Positions 42,981 to 53,800 of a stretch of DNA of 64,000 nucleotides are shown here, in pieces (position 1 is the stretch's first letter; each line of letters begins with the position of its first letter). The notes below the pieces were generated by a model, which ran no database searches, was not told the DNA's origin, and saw only the letters and a program-made list of their open reading frames with translations. Made by a program: the position numbers and the translations under genes. Source of the DNA: Ktedonobacteraceae bacterium (GTDB taxonomy: Bacteria; Chloroflexota; Ktedonobacteria; Ktedonobacterales; Ktedonobacteraceae); contig DASRBN010000042.1 of NCBI GenBank assembly GCA_035653615.1, positions 211,708 to 275,707 on the forward strand. The letters run 5' to 3'.

Positions 42981-45590
42981 CTAAGCGGACATAAAAATCT
43001 GTCGCGGCGGCATCTGACCGGCCAGTTGCGCCGGATAAAACGCGCCTAATGCGCCAAGAATCATCCCAAGAGCAGCAGCAATGACAACAGCCCCGATGAA
43101 TAACAACGGCAACCAGATATGATAAGCCACGAGAAAGATCAGGATGGCAACAATCCCTCCTGATGACCCGCCCGCAAAGCCTAGCATTATGCCCTCTCGC
43201 ACAACTTCTTGCGCGACGGTGCGACCGCGCCAGCCAATCGCCAGCAGCATAGCAAATTCGCGCTTCCGCTCGCGTACCATCATCAGGATTATCAATCCCG
43301 CCGTCAAAACGGCGCTGGCACAGGTCAAAGCTGCCGTCACGAGATGGATGCCCGAAAGGGTAATTTGTACCTGCTGCCCCAATAGCGTCGTATAGAGCAG
43401 GCCATCCAGCCCCCAGTAGACCAGCAGCATCAGGCTCACCAATCCGCAAGCCCCCAGAATAGAAAGCACGACGAGCGCTATACTCCCCGGTCGATTGAAG
43501 ACCTGCCGGTAAAACATGAGCAACCACCAGGGCCGGTTGCTTATAGCACCAGGCACCTGACCTTCATAGGAAATCCTGCGGCGGAGCCGTAGGGGCCGAT
43601 TGATCGCGCCCACCGCCGATTCATCGGCCCCCCGTACCACTTGCTTACCACCTTGCGAAAAAATGATAGCACGACTTGCAAAAGTGGAAACAATTATGTA
43701 AAGTAGAATTGCAGCGCTTAAAGCGTATAAAATGGTGACCGGCGCGATAGATGGTATCCCCAACTGGTTTAACAGTAAGGCAAATCCGCATGCGGGTAGT
43801 GCTGCCAGGAAGGCCGTAACCATCGATTCGATGAACGATTCGATCAATATCCTGCTACCCTGCCATCCTATGCGCACGAGGATTGCGAATTCGGCTGCTC
43901 GACCGCGGGTTGATAACAACGCGGCCGCTACCAGCGCCAGGGCAGCGACACTGACCTCAGAGAGCAGCAGCAAAATGTTTGCGCCACTCACTCCACTCGC
44001 AATGGTGACTGCGGCATGCGGTTGAATCCAGATCTCGGAGAAAGTGGAAGTGGATTTATTAGTGAGAGCAATCTGAACCTTTATTTGTCTTCCAGATGCG
44101 CCTCTCAGCACATCAACATGCAAACCTGTGCGACGTTCGATATCAGCAGCTACCTGTTGCAGAATCGCCTCGCTGCGCTGGCCAAACGAATCTACCCCGG
44201 CAACGCGCACGCGAACGGCGCTCACACACTCTAATCCTGTCAGCTGGCAGGCGACGCTCACGGTCGTGAAGAGCAGCGGCGGGAGGGAGATGACGCTATG
44301 CTGCGGCGATAGGCCCGGTGCTTCCGTTCCGGGCTGCGGCAAATAAAGCCCTGCCGCTCCTGATGCTTCCCATGATAACGCATTGTCGCGTATAAGAGGC
44401 AGTTTTGTGCTATCGAACGTAGTGAAGCTACCACCACTGCCATTAAATGCGATCCACGGAGTCGTTGCTTCCGGCAGCAGCGGCAAGCGCGTAAGGAGAC
44501 CACCGGCATCCGAACCCATAGTGAGAACGCTGAGGAGCGGCGGAGCATTGTTCGCGCTTTCCGGTAAAGTCGTTATTGTATAGCCAGGGCGCGCGTAACG
44601 TATGATACCTCCGCCTTGTAGTGGCCCATTGAGCCTGGCACTTACAAGGGATGCTACTCCATTTTTACCGGCACATGCGCCCAGGCATGGTATTTGCTGT
44701 TTTCCACCCAATTCTAGAGCTAACATATTCAGCAGATTTTTGGCATCCAGTTGCTGCTCCGCGAACATAGCCCAGGCGGAAGACGGAACATTCATATTAT
44801 CGCCATTTGCTGTGGCCGGGCGATTGTCGCCATTTTTGCCAGGATCAGGCAATGCGGCATATTCTGCCGTGACCATCGCACTGAGGGATGTCCAGGGGTG
44901 TGTATCCATCAGCAGGGGAACCCCAACAGCTCCACCGGACTTCATAGGCCTAGGTTGCCATTGCAGACCCGATAGCCCGGCTTCTGCGCCTGGATCAATA
45001 CCTACCAGCAAGGTTGATAGGGGCCAGTAAGCCGCGACGGTAGCCGTGCCGGAGGCATTGAGTGGTACGTAGGTGAGCTTTGCCGTGTTCTGCCCTGCTA
45101 TCGCTCTATATGCCGCGAGTGGGAGGATTTCGTAAAGATTCTGGAGGGTGCTCGGCGGAGATTTCGATCCCTGCACCATCAGCCGGGTAGTGACACGATA
45201 CAATCCTGGCCTGTTGAAGGTGATAAAAACGTATGGCCGAAGCGTTAGCCAGCCGATTACTGCTTCGGGCGCGGCGGCAGCAACATGAGGAATATGAGCG
45301 ATGGTGTCAACTTGCTGAAGCGAAATCCCTCCATACGTCTGTTCTGGAGCGCCCGGATCAACGATCTGCAGCTGCCGCTCAACAGGACTGAGCGCGGAGG
45401 GCGAGCGCACAAGCAGGTCATATGGCGCGGATTGCCAGGCGCGGTTTAACTGCCGGTCGGCGCTCAATGTTGAAAGTTGGGCCAGGCTCGCCAGCAGAGT
45501 CGTGCAGATTGAAATGCAGATCAACCCCAGGCAAAGTGTCAGGATACGCGACCAGCGACTCCGCAATGACCACAAGGCAAAACGCAGCAA
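42981..45590 (-). CDS. Large FtsX-like ABC permease, without an adjacent ATPase
   Basis: An 869-residue membrane protein. An N-terminal transmembrane helix (about 15-38) is followed by a large extracytoplasmic region of 500 residues, then three helices (about 540-650), a loop and a second FtsX-type bundle (about 690-860; GLIILMMVRERKREFAMLLAIGWRG). The latter matches FtsX-family permeases (MacB, LolC-like). No ABC ATPase is adjacent or in the window. Start is TTG 45590 with AAAGGTG 6 nt upstream. It is the last gene of the surface-protein cluster, 16 nt after the FxLYD lipoprotein. Confidence 0.78.
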   Translation of the reverse strand: MLRFALWSLRSRWSRILTLCLGLICISICTTLLASLAQLSTLSADRQLNRAWQSAPYDLLVRSPSALSPVERQLQIVDPGAPEQTYGGISLQQVDTIAHIPHVAAAAPEAVIGWLTLRPYVFITFNRPGLYRVTTRLMVQGSKSPPSTLQNLYEILPLAAYRAIAGQNTAKLTYVPLNASGTATVAAYWPLSTLLVGIDPGAEAGLSGLQWQPRPMKSGGAVGVPLLMDTHPWTSLSAMVTAEYAALPDPGKNGDNRPATANGDNMNVPSSAWAMFAEQQLDAKNLLNMLALELGGKQQIPCLGACAGKNGVASLVSARLNGPLQGGGIIRYARPGYTITTLPESANNAPPLLSVLTMGSDAGGLLTRLPLLPEATTPWIAFNGSGGSFTTFDSTKLPLIRDNALSWEASGAAGLYLPQPGTEAPGLSPQHSVISLPPLLFTTVSVACQLTGLECVSAVRVRVAGVDSFGQRSEAILQQVAADIERRTGLHVDVLRGASGRQIKVQIALTNKSTSTFSEIWIQPHAAVTIASGVSGANILLLLSEVSVAALALVAAALLSTRGRAAEFAILVRIGWQGSRILIESFIESMVTAFLAALPACGFALLLNQLGIPSIAPVTILYALSAAILLYIIVSTFASRAIIFSQGGKQVVRGADESAVGAINRPLRLRRRISYEGQVPGAISNRPWWLLMFYRQVFNRPGSIALVVLSILGACGLVSLMLLVYWGLDGLLYTTLLGQQVQITLSGIHLVTAALTCASAVLTAGLIILMMVRERKREFAMLLAIGWRGRTVAQEVVREGIMLGFAGGSSGGIVAILIFLVAYHIWLPLLFIGAVVIAAALGMILGALGAFYPAQLAGQMPPRQIFMSA

Positions 45591-45606
45591 GGATGCACCT
45601 TTCTTC

Positions 45607-46062
45607 CTACGGGTTTATCGGCGTTGGTGTGGGCAGACCAAGCTCTTGCCGCTTTTCTTGCAGCGAAACCACCGTTACTTTCATTTTGGCATAGCGCGTG
45701 CCATCAACAGTGCCAACGAGGACAAACTGGCGCACCTGTCCCGGTCCAACATCCTCGGCAGTACCGGTGGCACTCCCTACAGATTGACCGCTGTTATCCA
45801 TCAAATCCGCCTGCATGGTCACGTCAAAAGGAAATTTCATCGTGCTCGTATTTTCTACATCGCCAAATATCTCCGCTTGATTATCGGCTATCAGTACACG
45901 CGAATCCAGAACGGTGAAATATTTGAGACGCGGATCAGGCTTTGATGACTGATCGTTGCAAGCAGCCAGCGCAAGCGACAGGAGCAGCAACAGGCAAAAG
46001 ACCTTAGCAAGGACATAGATCATAGAAGCTCTTTTTTTACCAGGACTTATTGCTTTGCCCAT
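45607..46062 (-). CDS. FxLYD-like lipoprotein
   Basis: A 151-residue lipoprotein. A basic N terminus (KKR), a hydrophobic stretch and LALAAC lipobox are followed by an Ig-like domain with conserved VLDSRVLIADNQAEIFGDVENTS and TVDGTRYAKMKVTVVSL. It is a paralogue of the lipoprotein at 47606-48073 and likely sits on the outer face of the membrane. Role in the cluster unknown. The internal ATG at 46023 could also serve as start. Confidence 0.72.
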   Translation of the reverse strand: MGKAISPGKKRASMIYVLAKVFCLLLLLSLALAACNDQSSKPDPRLKYFTVLDSRVLIADNQAEIFGDVENTSTMKFPFDVTMQADLMDNSGQSVGSATGTAEDVGPGQVRQFVLVGTVDGTRYAKMKVTVVSLQEKRQELGLPTPTPINP

Positions 46063-46080
46063 GAACGCATCCCATCTATC

Positions 46081-47625
46081 TCAAATACAGTGATTGCTAA
46101 ATAATGATGTAATCGCCTGCACGCGAGCGTTTGCGGGCGCAGGCAGGCATAGCGCCCGTGTCGCAGTAGTCGCCACCGCGAAGCTGGAAACCGGTTTCTG
46201 ATCTATTATACCCCTTGCGATTCCTGGGCCAGAGATCACCAGCGGGACGTGCAGGCTGCTGCCAACGCCCTGCGGCCCCATACCATAATAATTATCAAAG
46301 GCAGTCTCATTCACCTGGGCTTCGGAAGCGGTCACCAGGATAACAGTGTTAGAGAGCAGGCCTGAATTAGCCAGCCAGCTGCGTAACAATCCCAATAGTT
46401 CGTCGTCTGCCTGCATTGCCCGTGCATAAGCGCCGCCCGGCGCGTCGGGAATAGCGCCTGCTGCTCCTGCCGGGCCAAAAGGTGGATCCAATTCGCTGTA
46501 GAAGACGAAGCCGTTAGGATTACTTGCCATATTCTGGATAAGATGCTGCGCAGTCGCCAGCCAGCCGGCGCTATCGAAGACCAGTCCTACCTGGGTAGTC
46601 TGCACGCCGCGCGTACTGACATCGCTTAAAGCATACCTGGGACCACCAAGCGCCGCTGTACTCATACCATAACCGAGGGCAACATCGAACAGGCTCTCCT
46701 GGCCAAAATTCAGGGCCGTGGGGTCCGAGTTGTACCAGAACGTGGTATCTATGCTATCAGGAGTACCCCACGGCACCAGGTTGGGCCAGGGATCATAGAC
46801 ACGCCAGGATGGGTAGGTGCCGCTGAGCAAGGCATATTGATCGGCAGGATGCCAGCCATAGGGCGCATTCACCTCTGTAGCGGAAGCACCGGAAGTAGCC
46901 AGCGCACGCATGTTACTCGCCTCGAGTTGCAGCGCGGGATCATCGAACCAGGAGTCGGCGTAGATGCCGCTCATATCCAGGATGATCAAGTTTTTCGCAA
47001 CTCCTGGCACAGGTTGACGCTTCCCTGGAGCCAGTTGAGGCAGAAGCGACAGGCGCAAAGAAGATTTTTGCGGTACTACCACGCCTGTTTGCACCACCTC
47101 CGGGTACATGAATTGCCCATTGCCATTTTGCAGGTAATAACGCGCCGCCGCCAGGTTGTACTTCCCCGATGCGAGATGAGAAAATGAAAACTCGCCGGCC
47201 AGCGTCGATACCGAGCGCAGTTCCGGCGCGGTACGCTGGCCGAGAACCGGCGGCAGCGTAATCCAGACTGAGACGCCACCAACCGGGCGTTTCGACCGCG
47301 CATCAATTGTCACGCCACTTAATGTATAGCCACCGCTTTTGAACTGAAACGAGGGTATCGCTCCAAGCGCGACGGTCGCACCATCATCCAGGTCATTGGC
47401 ATCCACATCGCCCACTTTGGGCACAAATGTCGGAGATGGAGTAGGAATAGAGACAACAACAGGAGAGGATCGTGGCCATACAGCCAGTGCTCCCGCAACC
47501 GCCGCGATAACGACGACAATCAGTGCGAGAGCTATGACTGACCATACCAATTTCGAACGGCGCCGCCGCTTGCCAGGGGCAGACGAAACCTTATCCGGTT
47601 GTAAGCTAGTCGGTACCTTGACCAT
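46081..47625 (-). CDS. Membrane-anchored alkaline-phosphatase-superfamily protein, catalytically degenerate
   Basis: A 514-residue extracytoplasmic protein with an N-terminal membrane anchor (KLVWSVIALALIVVVIAAVAG), a carboxypeptidase-regulatory-like Ig domain (KSGGYTLSGVTIDARSKRPV) and a type I phosphodiesterase fold (LIILDMSGIYADSWFDD, HPADQYALLSGTYP, VILVTASEAQVNETAFDNYY, LHVPLVISGPG). Compared with its larger paralogue, the nucleophile-region Ser is a His and the VTGDE Asp becomes Ser, so it is probably inactive. ATG 47625 overlaps the preceding lipoprotein gene by 20 nt. Confidence 0.75.
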   Translation of the reverse strand: MVKVPTSLQPDKVSSAPGKRRRRSKLVWSVIALALIVVVIAAVAGALAVWPRSSPVVVSIPTPSPTFVPKVGDVDANDLDDGATVALGAIPSFQFKSGGYTLSGVTIDARSKRPVGGVSVWITLPPVLGQRTAPELRSVSTLAGEFSFSHLASGKYNLAAARYYLQNGNGQFMYPEVVQTGVVVPQKSSLRLSLLPQLAPGKRQPVPGVAKNLIILDMSGIYADSWFDDPALQLEASNMRALATSGASATEVNAPYGWHPADQYALLSGTYPSWRVYDPWPNLVPWGTPDSIDTTFWYNSDPTALNFGQESLFDVALGYGMSTAALGGPRYALSDVSTRGVQTTQVGLVFDSAGWLATAQHLIQNMASNPNGFVFYSELDPPFGPAGAAGAIPDAPGGAYARAMQADDELLGLLRSWLANSGLLSNTVILVTASEAQVNETAFDNYYGMGPQGVGSSLHVPLVISGPGIARGIIDQKPVSSFAVATTATRALCLPAPANARVQAITSLFSNHCI

Positions 47626-48073
47626 CCACATTCTCAGTGACTTTGGTGATGACAACGGAAACAGTTGACCATGTAGGCTGGGTAAGTGTACCATCCAGTA
47701 TATATGTATCCGTCTCGCCTCCTGGCACATCATCTGCCAGGCCAGTAGCAGTACCCACTACTTTGCCGCTGGCATCCTTGAGTGTGGCCTGCAGGTGAAT
47801 ATCATGCTGTTTGGTGTCCAGATTCTTTACCTGGCCCGTTACCTCAAAATTGGCCCCTGATGTGATTTTCGCCGTTGGCGTGCCGATTAACCTGGCCAGT
47901 GAAATATGATTCGGGTCGGTGGGAGTAGCAGTACTCGAATGTGTAGTACTACCACTGCCGGTGCTGGTCGATCCGCTATTGTTCCCGCAGGCGACGAGCA
48001 GAAACATACTGATAACGATGAGCAATCCAAGAAAACTGAAACGAAGATTGATATTATTGCGCTTAGACTTCAA
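47606..48073 (-). CDS. FxLYD-like lipoprotein
   Basis: A 155-residue lipoprotein: signal sequence with LVACGNNS lipobox, a Ser/Thr/Gly-rich linker, and an Ig-like domain (GANFEVTGQVKNLDTKQHDIHLQATLKDASG) related to the lipoprotein at 45607-46062. The start is TTG 48073, with GGAGGA (48081-48086) 7 nt upstream. It overlaps the phosphodiesterase-like gene and follows the beta-propeller gene by 96 nt, in the same orientation. Confidence 0.75.
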   Translation of the reverse strand: MKSKRNNINLRFSFLGLLIVISMFLLVACGNNSGSTSTGSGSTTHSSTATPTDPNHISLARLIGTPTAKITSGANFEVTGQVKNLDTKQHDIHLQATLKDASGKVVGTATGLADDVPGGETDTYILDGTLTQPTWSTVSVVITKVTENVDGQGTD

Positions 48074-48169
48074 GATGACTTCCTCCTGATCCTGCTGTAT
48101 TTCAAACTGCGCAACCAGCAGTGCTACAAATCTAAACCTGGCTCCGGGCAAGTTTTCCGCTAAGTTCTC

Positions 48170-49516
48170 TTAATTTAGGGCAAATAGGCCATGCTCGCTG
48201 ACAGAACCGGCAAAAAGCATACCGTTGACCAGCACTGGCGCTGAACGCAACTCCCCCAGGTAGATATGCCATTCCAATGATCCATTATTGACGTCGAGCG
48301 CGGTGAGCATGCCGTTCTGATTAGTAACAAACACATCCATTGTTGTGCCACTTACCGAGCGTACAACCGGAGTCGCAACTACCGATCCATGATCCTGGTA
48401 TATCCAGCGTGTTTTACCATTATGGGTATCCAATGCTATGATCTGGCCCGTGTAGTCGCCAATAAAAAGGGTATCGTTCGCGAGCGCCGGGCCAGAGGCA
48501 AAACCTGTTCCGGTATTGCCTGCCCCTGGCAGACTGAAGCGCCATTTGATCGTACCTGTGCGAGCATCCATCGCATAGACATGACCTGCCCAGGTCGCGA
48601 CAAAGACGAGTCCCAACGATGCATCGTAAACGGGCGAACCAACCATACGCGAATCCACTGTTTGCTCCCACACTTTGCGACCCGTACGCAGATTCAAGGC
48701 GTTGAATTCTGTTGAGGCGCCAAGAGCCGCGAAGGCCAGCCCGCCATCATCGATAGTAACCGCGGGAAACCCCTGGCTGGGCCAGAAGTTGCTCAGTACG
48801 TCTTCTGATTTGAATTCCCAGTATTCTTTACCGGTCGCTCGATCCAGGCACAACAGATCATTAGCACCCGCCATTACCAGAAGCAATGACCCGACAACCA
48901 TAGGGGCTGCACGCACCGGTAAATGTGTATCGACCTGCCATAGTGTCGTGCCAGATCGCAAATCGAGCGCCATTAATCCATGACCCTGAGCCGCGACGTA
49001 GACGACGCCCTCCGCCACCGCAGGAGTACCGGCAACCAGCGCGTCACCGACCGGTACGCGCCACCTGAGATTTCCGGTGCTGCTGTCGATAGCATACAGT
49101 ACACCATCTCCACCATTCACCAGCGCCAGCCCACCGGCCACGATAGGTGATGCCAGCACCGGACCGGGGGTCTGAAAAAACCAGCGTATCGCTCCTCGCA
49201 CGGGCGAACCTGTCGTGGCAAAGGTATTGGCAGAATCGTGCCCTGCCAGCGACCAGGATTGATTTGTGGCAGCGATATCGCCAGCAGATGGCAATGGGGC
49301 ATCGCGATATAGTTTTTGCAATTGCGGCAGCACCGGCTCACCGCCCGCAAACTGCGGCGTTGGCGTGGGCATGAACGTGGATGAGCTACTCCATGGAGAT
49401 GAACAACCGGCAAGCAGTATCATGATCAGCAGGCTCCCAATTGCCAGTATCTGTGTCACAGGCATACTACTGCTTCGCCCCGATGTTGCTCCCATTACCT
49501 TGCTAGTCCAACGCAT
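48170..49516 (-). CDS. PQQ-type beta-propeller lipoprotein
   Basis: A 448-residue lipoprotein. A signal with LLAGCSS lipobox precedes seven or so repeats of the PQQ/BamB type, each ending in the tryptophan-docking pattern, for example GNLRWRVPVGDALVAG and GTIKWRFSLPG. No PQQ-binding or enzymatic residues are obvious, so it is probably a protein-binding scaffold. I use ATG 49516 (AGGG 8 nt upstream), which overlaps the stop of the upstream propeller gene by 14 nt; ATG 49495 is an alternative. Confidence 0.8.
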   Translation of the reverse strand: MRWTSKVMGATSGRSSSMPVTQILAIGSLLIMILLAGCSSPWSSSSTFMPTPTPQFAGGEPVLPQLQKLYRDAPLPSAGDIAATNQSWSLAGHDSANTFATTGSPVRGAIRWFFQTPGPVLASPIVAGGLALVNGGDGVLYAIDSSTGNLRWRVPVGDALVAGTPAVAEGVVYVAAQGHGLMALDLRSGTTLWQVDTHLPVRAAPMVVGSLLLVMAGANDLLCLDRATGKEYWEFKSEDVLSNFWPSQGFPAVTIDDGGLAFAALGASTEFNALNLRTGRKVWEQTVDSRMVGSPVYDASLGLVFVATWAGHVYAMDARTGTIKWRFSLPGAGNTGTGFASGPALANDTLFIGDYTGQIIALDTHNGKTRWIYQDHGSVVATPVVRSVSGTTMDVFVTNQNGMLTALDVNNGSLEWHIYLGELRSAPVLVNGMLFAGSVSEHGLFALN

Positions 49517-50723
49517 AAACAAATCCCTGTACTGTACCTGCATAGAGCCGGCCAGACCCTAACGCGAGATCATTACGCACATCGCCTAATGCAAGGCGCC
49601 ATCCCACAGTCCCATGCTTTACGTTAAGCGCATAGAGCGCCTGGCCGCCACTTACATATAACGTGCCTCCCGCAACAACTGGCACATCAAGCACCGGCGC
49701 ATCGATGAGACGAGACCAGAGCAGCCGCCCATCTCCGGCATCGATGGCAAGAATATCGCCATCGTATGTACCTATAAAGATAGTCCCATTGGCAGCCGCC
49801 GGCGATCCGGCAATGCCATCCCTCGGCATACCGCGCGGCAAAGCAGTGTTCACGTCATACATCCATTGAAGCAAGCCGGTAGCCTTATCCAGGGAGAGAA
49901 CATGACCATCGTAGGTGCCTGCTATCACATCCTGCCCCGTCACAAGCGGCGTAGAGATCAGGCGTCCGCCAACCCTATAAGACCATACTGTGTGGCCATT
50001 GACAAGGTTCAGAGCATAGACGACCGGGTTCGTCCCCTGAACCACATAGACCAGGTTGCCCTGCACTGCCGGGGATGCCGTCGTTGGCCAGCCCGCTCCT
50101 GATTCATGAAAGCGCCAGCGCACCATGCCGGTTCGTGCATCCAATGCCAATGTCGTTGTGCTGGCATTAACGAGTACCATACCACTTGCATAGGTTGGAG
50201 CCGCCTTAATCACCTCATGCGTGTCTGTAGCCCAGAGTTGCTTGCCACTTGTTGCGTCCAGCGCCAGCATCCACGTGCTTTCGGCGGCCACAAAGACAAC
50301 GCGGCCCACCACTACCGGGGTAGAATCATTGAAAAATTGACCTATGGCATGTTTCCAGCGCACTACACCGGTTGCGGCATCCAGCGCCAGCACATCCCCG
50401 CCCGTCGAGCCGATGTAAACAGTTCCATTCGCCAATACCGGTGCCGAGAAGATAGAACCACCCGTATTCTGCTGCCATACAACATGTCCATGCAATTCTG
50501 GTAAACTTTTCTGGTCCTGGGCTCCATACATACCCGTATGGGCAGCATCATGCCCTATGGTTGGCCATGCATTTCCATCCAGGTTGGCAGCTAACCAGGA
50601 AGTCGCAATTACAATGTTGGTCTGGGGATGGGCTGTGGAACCACAGGCCTGAACCAGAAATAATACTATGCAGTAGATACCTAGCAGCGTAATGCGGTGC
50701 TTTGTCTTCAAGTCGTTCCACAT
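49503..50723 (-). CDS. PQQ-type beta-propeller lipoprotein
   Basis: A 406-residue lipoprotein with signal LVQACGS and seven PQQ-like blades (for example GVVRWKHAIGQFFNDS, HTVWSYRVGG, GLLQWMYDVNTAL). It is a paralogue of the next gene and also looks like a scaffold. I use ATG 50723 because AGG lies 7 nt upstream and the region up to 50756 is part of a terminator hairpin. It is 113 nt downstream of the 1189-residue phosphodiesterase-like gene. Confidence 0.8.
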   Translation of the reverse strand: MWNDLKTKHRITLLGIYCIVLFLVQACGSTAHPQTNIVIATSWLAANLDGNAWPTIGHDAAHTGMYGAQDQKSLPELHGHVVWQQNTGGSIFSAPVLANGTVYIGSTGGDVLALDAATGVVRWKHAIGQFFNDSTPVVVGRVVFVAAESTWMLALDATSGKQLWATDTHEVIKAAPTYASGMVLVNASTTTLALDARTGMVRWRFHESGAGWPTTASPAVQGNLVYVVQGTNPVVYALNLVNGHTVWSYRVGGRLISTPLVTGQDVIAGTYDGHVLSLDKATGLLQWMYDVNTALPRGMPRDGIAGSPAAANGTIFIGTYDGDILAIDAGDGRLLWSRLIDAPVLDVPVVAGGTLYVSGGQALYALNVKHGTVGWRLALGDVRNDLALGSGRLYAGTVQGFVYALD

Positions 50724-50752
50724 AACATGCCTGTCACTGAATCGAGCCACCA

Positions 50753-50802
50753 GCAACGGTTATAGCCTGGGTCCGCCTGCTAATCCAGGCTATAACCGTT
50801 GC
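50753..50802 (-). terminator. Intergenic hairpin between the large PDE-like gene and the propeller gene
   Basis: Arms GCAACGGTTATAGCCTGG (50753-50770) and CCAGGCTATAACCGTTGC (50785-50802) pair perfectly over 18 bp with a 14-nt loop. There is no T-run, so it may be a stability or attenuation element. It rules out the longer start of the propeller gene. Confidence 0.55.
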
Positions 50803-50836
50803 AAAGCTGTTACCTCTATACGAGTCTCAGCATGCA

Positions 50837-53800
50837 TCAGCCGTACATCACAAAATCCGACTTGAGCAGTGGATCAATTTCGCCTACAGACGTTTTGTAA
50901 TTATTGCCGAACAACTGCAGTACGCCGGTCGTCACCACCTGCTCGCCTTGATGAAATTTGCTCAGGTCGATGTTCTTCTGAGCATAGGAGTCGAAGTAAG
51001 CGTTGCATTGCACACCGCTGCTGTCCGTCAGGCCTAGAGAGGGCGGATTATAAGAGGTGATTGTGGAAACGGGAATCGTGACCAGTTCGCCATCAATCGG
51101 AGAGTTATACTTCAACTGCGCGATCTGCTGAGTCGTTACCACTACCGGCGCGGGTATCTTGCCGGTACCTGTCTTGATCACGTCACTGGCGCTGCTCGGA
51201 TCAATTTCAAGCTCACCGCTGTATGTGGTTAGCACGCCGGTCACGGTTTCAATATCACCGTCCTGCTGGCCTGCTCCCCCTCCAACGTAAACGCGAATGC
51301 CGCCCGTACTATCCTGGATAAACCAGTTCGGGCCGAAACTGCGGGTAACAATCGCGCCAACGACTGTCACAACCAGGCCATTGAACGAGCTGAAATTCTG
51401 TCGCAATTGGCCGATGGTCAGGACTAACTGTCCCGTCTGCGCCTGACTGCCATCGTAGCTGCGCACCTCATTGCCGCTGTATGTTACAACGACCGAGGAA
51501 TGCTGAAAGGCGCTGGAAGTCACTACCGCCGAACCTTTAAAGCCTGCAGGCAGTCCTGAAGATGGGTCTCCCTGATTGAAGGTATAGGACGCACCGGGAG
51601 CGAGAGTTGCAGTCGGCGTATTCCCAACGGATTCGCCATTATAATTGAAGTACTGGATCTGTTCTGTTGTTGATTGGGTGCCTGTATTCGTCACGGTCAC
51701 CGAACTGGTAACACCTCCTACGGCATTCTGTACCTGTGGTTCGTACACGGAGGTATACAAGGTATAATCCAGTGAGCGTATAACATTGAATGCACTCACA
51801 TACTTGCCGTGGCTTACCTGCGAGATTACAGCGACTCTATGATCAGATGTGATTACCGCCGATCCAGTGAAGCCGGAAGGTAAACCTGCCCCTGCTGCTG
51901 TCTCCGTCGCGCTGCCACGCGCGACGACGGTCACATTCTGTGTTGCCACCGTCTTGCCGCTTGTATCGCGATAAGTAATCGTGACATGATCGGTCATGGT
52001 AGCCGAATTTTCCAGCGTGAGGCTGGTACTCTGCCCGCTAACAGCATTTTCGACTAAAGGATCGTTCAATGAGAGATCACCATTCGAGAGCGCATTGTAT
52101 GTAAATGAACGCGCCTGGCCGCTTAGGGTGTAAATAGTAGCCGCAAGCGCCTGTGGTGGATTGCTGGTGATTATGGCATCAACAGTTGCCCCTTTCGGCA
52201 GGCCAACTTTGCCGGCATCGACGCGCATCTGCCCGAAAGGCTTGAGCTGTGAAGAGGTATGGGCAAGAGGTTGCCCTTTCGCATTATAGAATGTTACCGT
52301 TACCGTTGTGCCGCATTGCTGGCATGGTGAAAGATTCGAGATGGATAGATAACTGGTGACTCCATTGACAGCGTTCAACACGAGCGGAGCATAGAGGCTA
52401 GAGCCTGTTTCTAATGCTGAATAACCCTCCATGCTCTGCGTCGGGCCATTCGGCGATGTCTCGTTACTGACGACGGCAAGCGGTTGATCAGCCTGAAGCA
52501 GTGCGGTACCGGCAAAACCAGCGGGCAGGCCCAACTTCGCGGCATTAATGACCCAGGCACTGTTGGGCATCAAGGGCGCGTTGAGCTTCTTCGTCACAAC
52601 CACGTTACCATGCTGGTCATAAACAGTAATCGTGCCCGACTGGATAGGAGAAGTACTCTCGTTCTGAGCCGAGATGGTCGTGGTATAACCGCCGACATTA
52701 TTTTCAAGCAAGGAGATGAAACCCTGGCTCTGCAACAGGTTCGGACTCAGTTTCCCGGCCAGGAATAGATCACGCTCTTGAGCGCTGAGAAATTGGGCAT
52801 CGAATCCACCAGCACCGCCATTTCCTGGTACAAAAGCCACGCTTTGACGCCCTTGAACAGGAGGCTGCAACACCTGCGGCTGGTGAATGAAAAACTGCGG
52901 GATCAGGTGTCCACGTGAATCATACGGTGCCGGCAGGCCCAAAGCTGCCATCGCGTTTACCGATGTGTCATCGATACGCATCTGTGCCTTATAGACCTTG
53001 TCCTGGTAGATATTTGGCCCTTCGATAAGCCAGGGTGTATGGCGAGTGGTACCCAATCCAGGCTCGCCCGGACCCGTAGGATAGAAGTTATCGAAGTTGG
53101 TAATGTCATTCTCTGCCTCGTCGCCCGTTACAATGATGGCGGTATTCTGGTAGAGCGTTGACGGGCCCTGCTTCGTTTTCTTGAGAAAGTCCAATAATTG
53201 ACCGAAAGCCTGGTCATCCCAGATACTGGCCTGCGCGTAATCCCAGCCATTCTCGCTCGAGCAGCTGAAGACCTGTGGAGGAGCATCGGGGCTGGTATTC
53301 TCCGTATTGAAACCCTCTGCCTGCGTCAGGGGAGCGTACAGCAGGAAACCATTGGGATTGTTAAGACTGGAGGTAATAAAGTTCTCCATCTTTTTGATTT
53401 CACCGGACGGCGTGGAGCAGGGATTAGTACCGGCCAGGTTAATCTCGTCAATGTTGGCATCGGTGATATGACCGGATGGGTAATCGTTGCCTCCAATAAC
53501 GGCAGTATTCATGCCGTAGCTCTTGGCGACATCAAAGATGGATTCCTGCCCAAATTCCTCGGCAGTCTTCGGCCCTCCGCTGTACCATAGATTCACATCC
53601 AGATTGGGATCGGGCTGCGTCCAATACTTTGCCGGACCATCAGGAGTGCGCCATACAGGGAAGCCGCCGGTGGCTAACTGGTAATGGTCAATAGGCGAGT
53701 AACCATATTGCGTCCATTCTTCGATAGCATTCACAGCCTGCTTCGCAAAACCGTGGATCGCGGGAGTCACCTTTGGGCTGGCTACCGAGTTGTAGTCGGT

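Noticed and set aside
42981..45590. Complete MacB-type ABC exporter
   Set aside because: No nucleotide-binding domain is present in the protein or its neighbours.
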